Shown here: positions 1-12,600 of the stretch, in pieces
How positions within the stretch are numbered: the first letter of the stretch is position 1
Layout of the letters: each line of letters starts with the position of its first letter
DNA from: Reticulitermes speratus
Taxonomy: Eukaryota > Arthropoda > Insecta > Blattodea > Rhinotermitidae
Assembly: GCA_021186555.1 (NCBI GenBank)
Contig: JAJKFL010000002.1
Span: 5,593,001-5,657,000, forward strand
DNA: 64,000 nt
Reading direction: 5' to 3'
The notes under the pieces: generated by a model
What the model was told of the DNA's origin: nothing
Database searches by the model: none
The model's input: the letters and a program-made list of their open reading frames with translations, nothing else
Program-made: the position numbers and the translations under genes

Positions 1-50
1 TTCAGCCTCAAGCCTGGTCACTATACTGACTGAGCTACCCTGGCTCCCTA
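1..50 (-). mobile_element. tRNA-derived SINE head (partial)
   Basis: Read on the minus strand this begins AGCCAGGGTAGCTCAGTCAG, which looks like a tRNA-type internal promoter A box as found at the head of tRNA-derived SINEs. The rest of the element lies beyond the window edge or has decayed. A degenerate relative is at 13193-13262. Confidence 0.5.
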
Positions 51-2328
51 ATATTTACTTCAAATTAATTTAAAAAATGCTTCTGCTGTGCCTAAATACA
101 CTGTCATGAAGATGTATATCGGTGGGTAGGTAAAACTCCATGCATTCTACATCTCAGCACTGCACATTCCAACTGCTTTATCCTAGGGGAAAAGTCTTTG
201 GAATATATTGAATAGCAGGTTGGGGGGGGGGGGGGCAGAATTAACATCAGATTTTAATAAATAATCATGAAAACCATGACCAAAAATTACTTTAAACTTT
301 TATTTGGAGTTGCCCTGGTAAAATCTGGGCTGGGACACTAAGTGTTCAAATCCGTTATTCACAAATAATTCTACCATTTGATGCCACAGTACGAGTTACT
401 GACAACATTAAATAAAGCCTTAATAAGTAAGCAAATAAATACGCACTTCCACATTTCTGTATCAGGGATAGAGGACAGATATATGGAACTAAATATTTAA
501 TGTATGACTCGTAGTATGTGGTTTTGTAGGCAAAATAATATAATATAACATAACATAACATAACATAATATATATAATAGAGGGCAATATGTGAGAAAAT
601 CGTTTACAATGACAGTGACTTAAAAGAAAACTAATATAAATTATATACTTACAACTACGAGACAATGGAGAGTAACAGAAACGTTGCACACCTTGACTGT
701 CACCAAAGGACACATGATAATGAACAAGAAAGGTAAGACTTCAAACTGATAAGAATGTAAATGTGGTTGGGTTGGTTCACTACACAAACAGCTGATAGAA
801 TCAGGTGAGTGTTATTTTCATTTTGAACACAACAAAAATGACAGTGCAAACACACACATAATAAAACAGCCTGTAGATTATAATTTTTAAAGAATAACAC
901 GTGCCCAACCACAATATTTTGATTTGAAGGATAAAACTAGGGAAGGTATTGAAATTTGGCTGATAAAAGTTTCCCAAATAAGACTACCCGAGACATTGCA
1001 CACAGGTAGTACTTAAGTCATCACATATATCCACATGTTTGCATGCAGACAAAACCTAACATGTCCATAAACGGTAATACAGTGAGTGGTAGTTGGAATT
1101 TTCTTCTGACATAAATATTCAAAAGTACAGAATTTCAAAGAAGCCATACCACTGAAACACTTGGGTTTGTTAAATAGATAACATTAAATTAATTCAAAAT
1201 ATAACTGCTATAAATACTATAGATACACTCCATAAGTAGTTGATAATTACGTTTCATTGCACACATTTTATTCAAATAAATTAGGAATCCCTGATTACGA
1301 GGATGGGAGACGGTTGCTTTGTTTACAGTTTAACCACCTGACACAGCTCGTAGCCTAGAGTCTTATTGCATTCAGTCGCTGTGAAAGCATCAGATTATGT
1401 TACATACGTTATTAAATATATGTTTTGTATAAAAGCTGGAGACCTTGTTAAGATGTAAATTGTATGCTGTACACAGTCCTACCTTTCTGATGTGGTAGAC
1501 ATTTGGAAGGTGTGTTACCAGTTTGGAGCTCATGTGATCACTCTTCGTTTCTTCAGTCACCATAGTTTTTATAATCTGCATTTCATGCCATATACAATTG
1601 TTTGGACCAGATCTTACAACAAGTACTGCATTCCATGTACATGGGCAGGGCAGGATTTATGTATAAGCTAGACAAGCTACAGCTTAGGGCCTCACATTAC
1701 AAGGGGACTCACTAATATGTTTTAAGTAATTTGAATTAATAATTCTTATGGTATCAGTAAAACTGTTTAATAATAATAATATAATAATAATAATAATAAT
1801 AATATTAATAATAAGCATGAAATAAAGGAACTGTAGAAAACAGCCATATTGGCACTGCACACATACTTCAGAAAGTACTAATGTAAAAGTACAAAAGATT
1901 TTAACATGGGAAATAACATTACATGTGTCATGAATTACAACTACAGAATAGCTGCTACACTATATATCCTAGTAACATGGATTGTTTCAGGTATATAACT
2001 GTAAAAACTCCGCATAAAAGTGATAAATAATAATAATAATAATAATAATATAATAATAATAATAATAATAATGTATTATTACATCAAAAGCAAAAATTAT
2101 GTGTTTTTAGCTTTTTAACAAAAATAATAACGTTATTCCTAAATTTTTATATTATTAATTTAATTGTTAATCTCATTATTATCACAAAAACCAACTTCTT
2201 TCGTTTCTTATTATGATTGTTATTATTATTTTAACAATTATTATTGAAAATTATATGTATGTATATGTAATGTACCATTTTATATGTACAATTCCACATG
2301 CATGAAAAATATTAAATCTAAAATTTAA
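51..2328. other. AT-rich non-coding flank with simple repeats
   Basis: No supportable gene. This stretch lies outside the duplicated unit. It holds a run of 14 G at 222-235 and two interrupted (AAT)n tracts at 1768-1813 and 2023-2073. Short open frames here have no recognisable domain. Confidence 0.6.
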
Positions 2329-2378
2329 ATCTAAAATTGCACACTAGTTACACCTGTAACTAGTGTGCGATTTTAGAT
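2329..2378 (+). repeat. Long hairpin upstream of ribozyme-like motif
   Basis: A 9-bp outer stem (ATCTAAAAT with ATTTTAGAT) and a 13-bp inner stem (GCACACTAGTTAC with GTAACTAGTGTGC) enclose a 4-nt loop, with one T/G mismatch between the stems. It ends 6 nt before the hammerhead-like motif at 2384. Palindromes also occur upstream of two other members of that family. Confidence 0.8.
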
Positions 2379-2383
2379 AATGT

Positions 2384-2428
2384 GTCCCTGAAGATGAACC
2401 CAGGTTAGGGGTTCGAAACATGTAGGAC
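2384..2428 (+). ncRNA. Hammerhead ribozyme-like motif HHR1 (type I, minimal stem III)
   Basis: The core CTGAAGA (2388-2394) is followed by stem II GAACCC/GGGTTC (2396-2401 with 2409-2414) and GAAA (2415-2418). Then comes the palindrome ACATGT, whose first A is the last A of GAAA, and an A at 2424 that fits the unpaired base before the cleavage site. GTCC just before the core (2384-2387) pairs with GGAC just after the predicted site (2425-2428). The arrangement matches a type I hammerhead whose short palindromic stem III would need a dimer. The pairing is seen; activity is inferred. Confidence 0.65.
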
Positions 2429-3427
2429 GGTGAAAGTGCACAAATAGTGTGATTAAATTGTACATGTGTCGGACTTTAAATATAAAGTTAAAATGTACGG
2501 AATGAATAATATTAAGAAATGATATGTGATAAAATTTTACAGTTAGTGTATTCCCATACTCCTGTATGGTCGCAGAAATTGGGCCACAATCTTTATTGCT
2601 TCACAACATCCAATTTACTTTATGCTATATAATTTCTTTGGTCTTGCATTGTCCTAGTTGCTTGTACTTAAGTCAGAAAACCAAGAATGGAGTAAAGTAA
2701 GATCCACAGTTGATTTAATTAGAAAATTGCAGCAATCATGTATCAAAAACTGGCATTGACGCAACTGAGGACTCAAGATCTTCGTTTGTAGTTAGCATTC
2801 CTAGAAGGGGGGAGAAAACAGTTGAAATATGGATTAAGAAAATTGTAAAATGGTATCAGAATATTGTATAATTCTATGAATGTCTTCATTGGCATCAAAG
2901 TCTAGAATTCTTTGAGATACTTGTAAATCTGGTCGAGATTGACTTCGGCAAGCAAAGCATAAGTATTCCATGAAAAATTATTTCTCATACCTGTTCCCTA
3001 GCATAAGTGAAAATGCACTGGACAACACGATTACTATAACAAATTATCATTACGATTTGTTTGAACGATGTGGTCTGTGCTTATGAATCAGAATATATGA
3101 GATCAAAGTGCTGACATCACAGTAATGTGAGTAGTACAGTTGTGTACACTTGTGCTGAAAATTGGTGTGTCCAGGTTCCTATTCCTGGTTTTCTACTTCT
3201 GATGATCACTTCATAAAAGGTCTTTTTTACTAGAAGTGTCATGGCTGGTACTAATAAAGCACAGAGGCACAAATCCTGGGCACCCAGGTCGCCCAGGCAA
3301 TTGCATTTTTTACAGTGGCACCTAATGTTTGTGAGATCTCAGTACGAAAGTTTATTCATGTCACCTTTCTGGTGCCTGTAATTTTGAGGTGGCCCCCAGA
3401 TTCTTGAAAACTCTGTGCACACCTATA
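2429..3427. other. 3' flank / 3' UTR region of nucleoside transporter copy A
   Basis: No further coding exon is recognised. Homology with unit B starts at about 2589. The segment just downstream (minus strand) of the copy A stop codon contains one candidate poly(A) signal, listed separately. Confidence 0.5.
3351..3356 (-). terminator. Candidate poly(A) signal, copy A
   Basis: AATAAA on the minus strand, about 75 nt past the copy A stop codon. The same hexamer exists in unit B at 34849-34854, where a SINE now separates it from the stop. No transcript evidence is available here. Confidence 0.4.
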
Positions 3428-3664
3428 CTATATGACAAGAGCAGCAAGGGTGACTGTAGAAATAACTAAATATAAAAACTTACCAGCTATGCTTGCAGTC
3501 AGGAAACATGTAGCACTGCCTGCAATGAAGGCTCGGAAAGCTACCTCAGTTATCACATTCCTCTTTTCGGGAGCCATTGCGACAAGTGCTCCAATCAAAA
3601 TGCCAATTGATCCTGGGTTTGAGAACCCACACAGTGCATATGTTGCTATCAGTTGTGATCTGGG
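3428..3664 (-). CDS. CNT copy A exon 12 (terminal; residues 527-604)
   Basis: Starts after an AG acceptor with [20 protein letters not shown], the most conserved C-terminal CNT block, including Asn542 and Ser545. [19 protein letters not shown] follows. A GTAAG at 3479-3483 could be a donor, but the frame stays open through a hydrophobic tail ([17 protein letters not shown]) to a TAG, so I treat this as the last exon. The next AG would give an intron of only 30 nt. Confidence 0.85.
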   Translation of the reverse strand, partial: PRSQLIATYALCGFSNPGSIGILIGALVAMAPEKRNVITEVAFRAFIAGSATCFLTASIAGKFLYLVISTVTLAALVI

Positions 3665-6600
3665 CTGTTAGGACATAGTATTCTGCTGATACTACTGTGA
3701 TACATACACACATAGACAGAGCAGGAAATGCAAATACTGTTATTTGTAGGGCTGCTTGGCAGGTAATAACAACATCATTAATAATTTCTATCAATACAAA
3801 CAAACAGTGTTGAGATGCCTTTCTCATGTATGAATATATGTACCCACACACACGCGCACGCACGCACGCACGCACGCACAGAGTGAAATATGCACATGAC
3901 CTTGTGCTACTGGCTAAGGAAAGAAAGATGCTATAGGGCATGATTGAAAGACTAACTGAAACTGAAAAATGCTATGAAACGGAAATGAACGTGGAAAACA
4001 CTAACGTAATGATAATCTCAAAGCAACCACACCCAGTACAGATTATGATAGACCAAAAACAACTGGAGATTGTGGAATATTTCAAACATTTGGGTAGCAT
4101 GATACCAAATGATGCAAGATGTACATGTGAAATTAAGTCCAGGATTGCTATGGTAAAAGCAACGTTTAACAAGGAGAAGACTCTTTTCACCAGCAAATTG
4201 GACTTACGTAAATTTAAGGAAGAAACTAGTAAAGTGCTACATTTGGAGCATAGCTTTGTATCAATTTATTCGATTTATTGTACCACCCAAATGCATATTT
4301 CTAAATGCATATGAATTTTAAAGACGTAGCTCCAACATTTTTTGATACAAGTGTACCATTCATTCATTCATTCATTCATTCATTCATTTTTCCGTAAATT
4401 CTGCCGGGAGTACAAACTCATGTGGATGTGGAAATCGTCCTAGTTTACAATACACAAAAACAAGTACAGCATAACATACAGCAACACAAACATATAATAT
4501 AGAATACAATTCCAGTGGACAAGTACATAGTAGGTGTCATAAATTTAATCACCATCTGTATGAATCAATGGCAAGCCTTATACAATCCTACACAATGTCT
4601 GTTATTAAAAGTCATTGCTATAAAAACAGTCTTCAAAATTATGAACCCTAACACAATATACAAGTATTTAATTGTGATTAAATTATTCCTCTAAGCTGTA
4701 AAATGAATTATTGTAGAGAAACCTTTTTTAGGCTGGCCTAAATAATTTTACATTTTTACACTTAACATTCATTCATTCATTCATTCATTTATTTACCTTC
4801 CATAAATCTACAGATGTGGAAAAAGTCATACAAACACCAAATTGAAGATATATCTATATATACATACTAAAGAATGCAAAGCACTTGTCATATCATCACA
4901 ATGTTATCATGCAAGCACATTAAGTACAACAAATAATATACAGCAGTATACAACACTCTATGCTATTCATCCTCTACAAATCCTACTGGGAGCTCAAACC
5001 CATGTGCATGTGAAAATCGTTCCAGCCCACAACACAAACAAAACACACACAGCACAACTTACAGCAACACAGAATAGAATAATCTTCAGGGAGCACAATA
5101 TGCCAGGTTTAAAACCAATTGCCAGTGATATTCAATTATTTACCAGCTTATACAGTGTGTAGTAGGCTCCATTGTTAACGTCACTTATGTATAAAATGTA
5201 CAACTTGTACAGTTTTTCAAGACTTATGGTTAAGATACGATTTAAACATTCCTTGCATATTAATTATGATTTGTATATATTTATAAATATGATTTATACA
5301 ACCACAACATTCATTTTTATTTGTATAAATCACATTATTATGTAAGGAATGTTTAATTACTTCTTAACCATAAGATTTTAAAAACTGTACAAGTTTTACC
5401 TTTTATATATAACTAAAATGAACGGAGCCTACTACAGACTGTGGAACCTTGCAAATAGTGGCTTATCAGTCACAACTGGTTTTAAACCTGGCATATTGTG
5501 CTCCGTGATAATGATAAACTTGTACTGAAATATGTTGGATCTACGTCTTCAATATTCATATGTATTTAATAACGTGCGTTTGGTTGGTACAATAAATTTA
5601 ATACATTGATCTAAAAAATTCACAGAATGGATAACTTTAAAATAGTTTTGTATGTTGCTGAAACTTGGACACTTCGTAAAGTAGCTTAGAAATACTTGGG
5701 AAGTTTTGAAATGTGGTGCTGGAGCAGGATCAGTTGGACTGATCTGTGAGAAATTAAGAAATATTACATAAGAGTCAAGGAGGAGAGGAATATCCTATGT
5801 AAAATAACTGAAAGGGAGGCTACCTTTATTGCTCACATCTTGTGTAGGAACTGCCTTCTAAAACACGTTATTGAAGAAAAGATAGAGGAAAGGATAGAAG
5901 TTATGGGAAAACAAGGAAGAATATGTAAGCAGCTATGGGATGACCTTAAGGAAAGGACAGAATACTGGAAATTGAAAGACGAAGCACTAGATCGCACTCT
6001 ATGGGGAACTCGTTTTGCAAGAGGCTATGGACCTGTCATAAGACAGACTACAGAATGAATGAATGAATGATGAATGAATGAATGAATGAATGAATGAATG
6101 CACACCACACACACACACACACATACATGCATGAACCCCAGACACACACATAACATATTTGCATGTGCACAGTGACACACACACACACACACACATTTCC
6201 TCCTTAGAAACAGGCACAACTTTAGTTCAGTTTATTACTCATCCAGTTCAGTCACACACTGATGCAGAACACATCAGTTTCAGTCAATTTGAGTTGACAA
6301 TCAGTTTCAGGCTTTTACATCCCATGTGTCTTGAGATTCTCCCATCTGCATCAAGGGCATACAATTTTATAAAGATGTAAATAACAATGGAATGTTCTGC
6401 AAGAAACTCTAATGCTAATAAATCTGTGCTATTTACATGAACATTTTCATTTGTTGCAGCACTACAGTGATTTCATCAATATTAAATTAGATAACTTTCA
6501 CTGTTTAGCATTGTCATGTAAGTTAGTTCTGTGGTGGACTTGTTAATCTTCACAGACACTTGAAAAGACTGCAGAATAAGTGTGAGATATTTTAGTTCAA

Positions 6601-9600
6601 AAAAGAACAAACTAGATAATGGTGTATCTCAGAAAATATTGCATCTCTGCATATGACAAGCCTGGAGGAATTTATATACTACATTAACTTATATACAGAT
6701 TTTAAAAGTGTATGTGCGTGAAACTTCATCTCTCACATTGAAGGAGGAACATAGGCTGAAAGTGTTCAAAAACAGGGTCCTGAGGAATATATTAGGCTTT
6801 GTGGGACGACATAACAAGGATCTGGAAGCGACTGCATAATGAGGAGCTTCGTGACCTCTACTCTGACCAAATATTCTTTGGGTGATAAATCAAAAAGGAT
6901 GAGATGGGTGGGGTATGTGGCATGTATGGAGGGAAAGGAGACGTGCATACAGGGTTTTGGTAGGGACACCTGAGGGGAAGAGACCACTTGGAAGACCTAT
7001 GCTTAGATAGGAAGAAAATATTAAAAAGGAAATTTAAGAAATGGGATGGAAGCGTGGACTCGATTGGTGTGGTTCAGGATAGGGAGAAGAGGCAGGCTCT
7101 TGTGAATGTGGTAATGAACTCATGGGTTCCATAAAATGTGGGGAATTTCTTGATTAGCTGAGGAACTATCGACTTCTTAAGAAGGACTCAGCTTCATGGA
7201 CTGAGTGAGTGACTTAGTTAGTTAGTTAGTTAGTTAGTTATAGATTTTAAAAGTCTGGGTCCTGTTTCCCATAAACATACAATGGCAGACTGTTACTTAC
7301 ATTTAGCAGACCAGCAAGTTTGCTCTCACCGAAGTGTTGATAAGCCACAAATTCATTCACTATAGTCTTGATGCCAACAAGTCGCCCCACTTCTTCGCAT
7401 TCTTCCCACTTTACGCCCATTATCCATGCCAATGGGATGAAAACTTTCCCAAGGATAAACTGAAGACAATCATAACATAAAATTAAAACAATAACTACTT
7501 ACAAATAAAAATTTGTGAACGTTAGCAATTTTAATACTAATTATTATTAAAATTATTATTCAGCTCTCCCAGTCAGACTCTCTGCCCTATTCAGATTTGA
7601 AATCAATTCTGCAACAGTGAATGCTTCAGACATGTATCAGAACTCCTCAGTGTAAGTCTTTAAAAGGCCTGCGTCACAGCATGGCCTAATTTGAGACCTT
7701 ATCCCAGAATTTGCTTGGAGTGACTGAGGAGAACCACAACAAAGCTCAGCCTGGATTACTGCAAGAAGATACTCTGACGAATGTATGCATTGGTAGCTGC
7801 ATGTACGTCAGGCTGCCTAATGACATTAAGCCCATATGTATGCAGTAACTGACAAAAGTAAATCTTACACCTGATGAAAACTGACATTTCGTCACATAAT
7901 GTTTTTTTTTTAAGGTAAAGAGTTGTTAGCATCACATCCAGCCCTCAGCTGGACGTCTGCTAATTGTCATGTTGGTCAAAATTCTGAACATCACAGACAT
8001 TTTATAATAAATCGTTGTTCTGTCTGTCATACATTATTTGGTTTTCAAATTAATCACTGTAAGATTATGCAAGTAAATACAGGGTGTTATTTTTCCCTAC
8101 CTGACCGATAGGCGCCGGCCCAATGCTCTATTGAGTTTTTATTACACTTTCTAAAAGTTACTATCACTGCCATCATTTATCTAGCTCCCGTCATTGAATG
8201 TTAAACCTCCCCGATAGGCGACGTACGACACAACGCTGGCAGAGCATCAAGCAGAGTGTTAGACCAGTGCTTATCAGTCAAGCAGGAAAAGAAACATTCT
8301 ATATATGTGTATACAGGTTTGTATATATATATATATATATATATGTAAATGAAAGTGGGCTAAATACTGTACATGTGTGTGTACATCCTTCAACTTTGCT
8401 TTCATTGTAATACACTTATATTTGCTTGACTTTCAATTTGTATCACATGCTCTGTCCTTGGTCGTTTTCTGAAACTAGCTCTGAGACTACAGATTTCTAT
8501 TTATAAAATGAATGGACAAAGTGGGCCATGAATGACAGCTCTAGGAACGTTATTACAGAAATATTTGTGAAATTCTCACTAATTCAGAATGACTGATGAA
8601 GAAAGTGAATGTGATTAATTAGAAGAAGTGTTGTAGACCAAATTTTATGTTTGCTGGAACACTCAATATGTACAAAAATGACGAAAAAAAAAAGTGTTAA
8701 GTAAAATCAAATATATACAGATCCCCATTTAATTTACCATAATGGAAAATGAATTTTCCCATAACTCATATTTAACTGTAGGGGGGTTATCAAATAAACT
8801 GTGACTCTACAGCGTTACAGAACTGGATTAACCTGTTTTACATTTCCCACAAAGTAATATACCTAATCAGTGCTGCAATATTTACACAATAAAAGTTATT
8901 TTCACAGACACAGTTCCATGTTTAGCAGTTTGTTTCTCAAAAACACAGATGAATTAATTCCATTTCTAACAGGTGTGTAACTCACCTCCAGAGTCAGACC
9001 TTCGACTCCTACAAGCATGCCAAACCAGGACAGCATACCATTAAAAAAGGCAACAAATGACACAAATGCAATAAGGTTGGCAATAATCCCGAGCACCAGC
9101 TGGATCCCCAGCATCGCCCCTTTTGTCGCAGCATCCAAAACACTGGTTTCATCACTATAACAAAGTATAAGTAACATGTATGCTGCACTGAGTAGGACTC
9201 TTGGAACTGATGGCATGCTGACAGTGGCCAACAAACCTCCACACATTACCACCACTGTCACAGTACCACAGCTTCACAGGCTAAGGATTTTCACTTTCCA
9301 TATAACTGGAATATGGTTGTGATAATTACAGTGATGAATTGCACTTCGTGTAATTTATAATGACCTGAGATTATTTAATATGAAAATAAAAAAATGTAGC
9401 CACTACACAATTTTTATTGTGACAAAATAAAACCCAGCAGTCATTCTGAGTAACATTTTTCTTGCAAGATTTCAGGTTTCCTCTGTAATGTGGTTGAGGT
9501 CTTCACTCTTCTGTGATGTTACGTGGCATAGGTTGGTAGTTGGTTGTGACATCCAGAAAAGCAAGGGCATCAGGGTTTTTCTTCAGAAAGAAAAGTCCTG

Positions 9601-12600
9601 GTAATTTTAAGTTTCCAACACAAAATAAATGTTTACAATGTCAAAACACATTTTTTTTAAAAGTGAACCAACCAATAGAATTAAAAAATGTTTTATTTTT
9701 TTAAAAATATCTTAACATTTGTAAATTAATTCTGTGTTTTATAAAAGATGGTGCCAGTACAAGATAACACGTCCCAAAATGATTGAGATGAAGAAAATTT
9801 CCTATATGTAATGCTCCCAAGCAGTTACCACAGTGAAATATCTTGGAGACATGTGCACAAACATTTAAAATTTACATGTGTTCATTGTGCACAGTACAAA
9901 CCACATGACAAGTATCTAGGCAGCATCTAAGTAGAAGAACCTCAATCAATGAAGAATTTGGTTCCTGACTTTTGTGCAAATTTCTTTAAATCATACTGGG
10001 AATTTCTCTTTTCACTGACACACTGTGAATGATTTCACTCAGAACTGCTAAAGCAGATTCTATTTGAGTCAGTAACAGGAGCACTAGGAAGCAGGATTCC
10101 TTTCTTGACAGTTTTCTATAGTGCATAGTGCCACATGATAAAGATAATTACACTTGCCTATAATTGTTTCTGTAATTGTGCTTCTTGTTTTGTATGGATT
10201 TGAAACTTGTTCTCTCACTGCTGTGGTGGTATCCTGCAGCGGATTCCATAGAAACAATGTGGCCTGACTAACATGATACTCCACTGCTGACCACCTAATA
10301 AACTAGGGTATGGAGGAACAAACCTTGTTAGCTCCAACTTGTCCAGGTTCCCTTGGGTTCACGATTAAAGGCTGCGTAGCATAGCCTAGTATTATGCCGT
10401 GGGTAAGACTTTGGGTAGTGTTTGTGGAAGCAGGACAGTGGGTGCATTTTCTCCCGAAAAAGTAAGCTTTGATTTCTTACTAAAAACTATACTATAATAT
10501 TTCATGAAGTAACCTTATACATGCTCCTTTCTGACCTAACTTCACACAGTAAATCTTCCACAAACAGAATCAGAGCCTTACCATGCATCAGACTGAAAGG
10601 TTTCTGAATGAAAGTTGTAGACAGAACCACAGTACACATATTTTGCCAGTACATTTGTCTTGAAGGTCTTGCAATTTTGTCTGATTACTGCATATGCTAA
10701 TGGACATTTATGTAACATTAATTTTTTATGATTCCTGTACGGCTGTTGCAACAGTATGTATTACCACACACCACGGAACAGAGTACTTCCTAGGAAGCTG
10801 ATAGTGGCTCAACTAGTCCAGAAATCCCATGCCTCTTATGGAAACTGAAGTTTCAATACCAAATTCACAAAAACCCACCACTGGTTCTTATCTTGAATTT
10901 AGAAAAATCCAGTCTTCATCTTTATATCCTTTGTCCCTAAAACCCACTTTAACATTATCTTCACATCTAACCTTAATCTCTGCCCAGTGGTGTGGCTAAG
11001 TTTTTTGGCGCCTGGGCAGCACCTAACCGAATACATAAACTTTAAAAAAATCATATTTATTGAATTTCTTTCATCTCAGTAATTAACAATTTTTGAGGGC
11101 AAAAAACCACATTTTTTTCATTCAAAGCATTCATTTTGCCGCCCCCTGGACTCTGCTGCCCGGGGCGGCTGCATGACTCGCCACCCCTCCTCCCCACCCG
11201 TCTACAACCATCTCCCTGCCCTTGATGTTTCTGCTCAAAATTATTTATGTATTCATTTCTCCCATGGATGATGCATGACTCATTGATATCATAAATGAAT
11301 CGACAATTTTAATGCAGAAAGCACAGATTAGATTCACTGACAAAACAAAGACTCACCCCTTCTCTACAGTAATGTTTTCTGTTGTTGTTATGCTCTGCTC
11401 TGTTTCTGGATAGAAAAGCTTCGAAACACAAAGAGCGGCGGGAGCAGACATAATGGAAGCCGTCAGGATATGTGCTGGTTCAGCCCCAAAATTGATGTAT
11501 GCTGCCAGTACCGAACCTGGTATATGAAGATTGACAAAAGTTTATGTAGATACAGAAATACTCACACAGTTTCTGATTATGATGTAACTTTACAATGCCA
11601 TCGGGTTTGATGTGCACAGTGCACATCAAACCCGTACAGTACGCACCATAGCAAGACAACATAGGAAATAACAGTAATACACAGCACCATGATTCTTCAA
11701 CATATCTAACAACACGCGATGCTATAGACTCTCCACCATAAAACACAACGAAAACAGTTCAGTGATAGTGCACGATATATTTCACAATTTTAATATTTCT
11801 CCATTTTATTTGTATTTTAACATATGGTGCTCACAAGTGATACTATAAATAGCAGGTGTAAAAGTGGTGAACTGCATTGCGGATGCTGATAGACAAACGC
11901 ATGGACGTAATTTGAAAAGTGCAATTATGTGACCCCCCCTGATGATGGTTTTCTAGAAACCGAAACATATGTAGGGGCTTTTTAGACGATTTTAAGAAAC
12001 CTTATATTGGTTTTTTTAAATAATGTGCATTTAGTTGGTGTGAGACATTGATTTGTGAAAATGCACGGTGAACCTAGAATAAAGTCTGAAATACATGTTG
12101 CAGATCTCAATAATGTCTACATTTTCTGTTCTGCAGTAATCTGTTTTTGCGTTGTTCTTCTTCAACAAGCATTTACTTTCCAAATGTACAGAATCTTTCA
12201 ACTTTTCAATATCTGACACCTTATTCTGCTCAGTAGCTTTATAATAATTCATTTTTATTTGCAATAAATAAACATCAAACTAATGAGGACTGCAAAATCA
12301 TAAACAATACATTTTGAAATACATACATGTATGAAAAATTGGAGCACATTTTTCACTTTTGTTTGAATGTAACTAAAGAGGCGACATTATGCATGCTAAC
12401 ATGTAAAGTGCCAACACAAACTGGTCCCTTAAAACTTACTTTAAGTCTTCTGAAACACATATCGATCTTTATCTACCATCAGTGTTGCAGTACATAATTG
12501 TATGATCTAACCAAAATCATTTAGTATTTACGCACCAGACACTGTAGCAAAACCTGCTGTCATGACAGCATGCATCTCTGACCTTGTGAGGTCCTTAAGC

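Larger units (their letters stand above)
3880..6102 (+). mobile_element. LINE C-terminal remnant with (GAAT)n tail, interrupted
   Basis: Broken coding sequence of a non-LTR retrotransposon C-terminus. The first part, about 3880-4260, includes NVEYF-like [14 protein letters not shown]. The second, about 5650-6058, includes [20 protein letters not shown] and [16 protein letters not shown]. It ends in a (GAAT)n tail at about 6051-6102. The two parts are contiguous in unit B (35645-36440), so the foldback element at 4262-5640 inserted into this LINE in unit A. It lies in intron 11 of copy A. Confidence 0.75.
11602..12083 (+). mobile_element. HHR-bearing repeat, unit A copy
   Basis: Unit A-specific segment in intron 8 carrying the HHR2 motif. 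About 50-110 nt after the motif it has TGCATTTAGTTGGTGTGA, then AATGCACGGTGAA and GAATAAA. The same series (TGCATTTCGTTGGTGTAA, AATGCACGGTGAA, AGAATAAA) follows HHR4 at 48305 in unit B. The two are separate copies of one repeat family. No coding frame is recognised, and left borders are uncertain. Confidence 0.6.

Noticed and set aside
1390..1581. Minus-strand open frame of 63 residues, considered as a downstream transporter exon
   Set aside because: No family similarity, and exon 12 already ends in a stop at 3428.
3454..3483. Possible 30-nt intron after SIAG in exon 12 (GTAAG...CTACAG)
   Set aside because: It is too short for a typical insect intron, and the frame is open straight through to the stop in both copies.
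3546..3941. Long minus-strand frame overlapping exon 12
   Set aside because: It reads exon 12 in the wrong frame; the correct frame gives the CNT signature.
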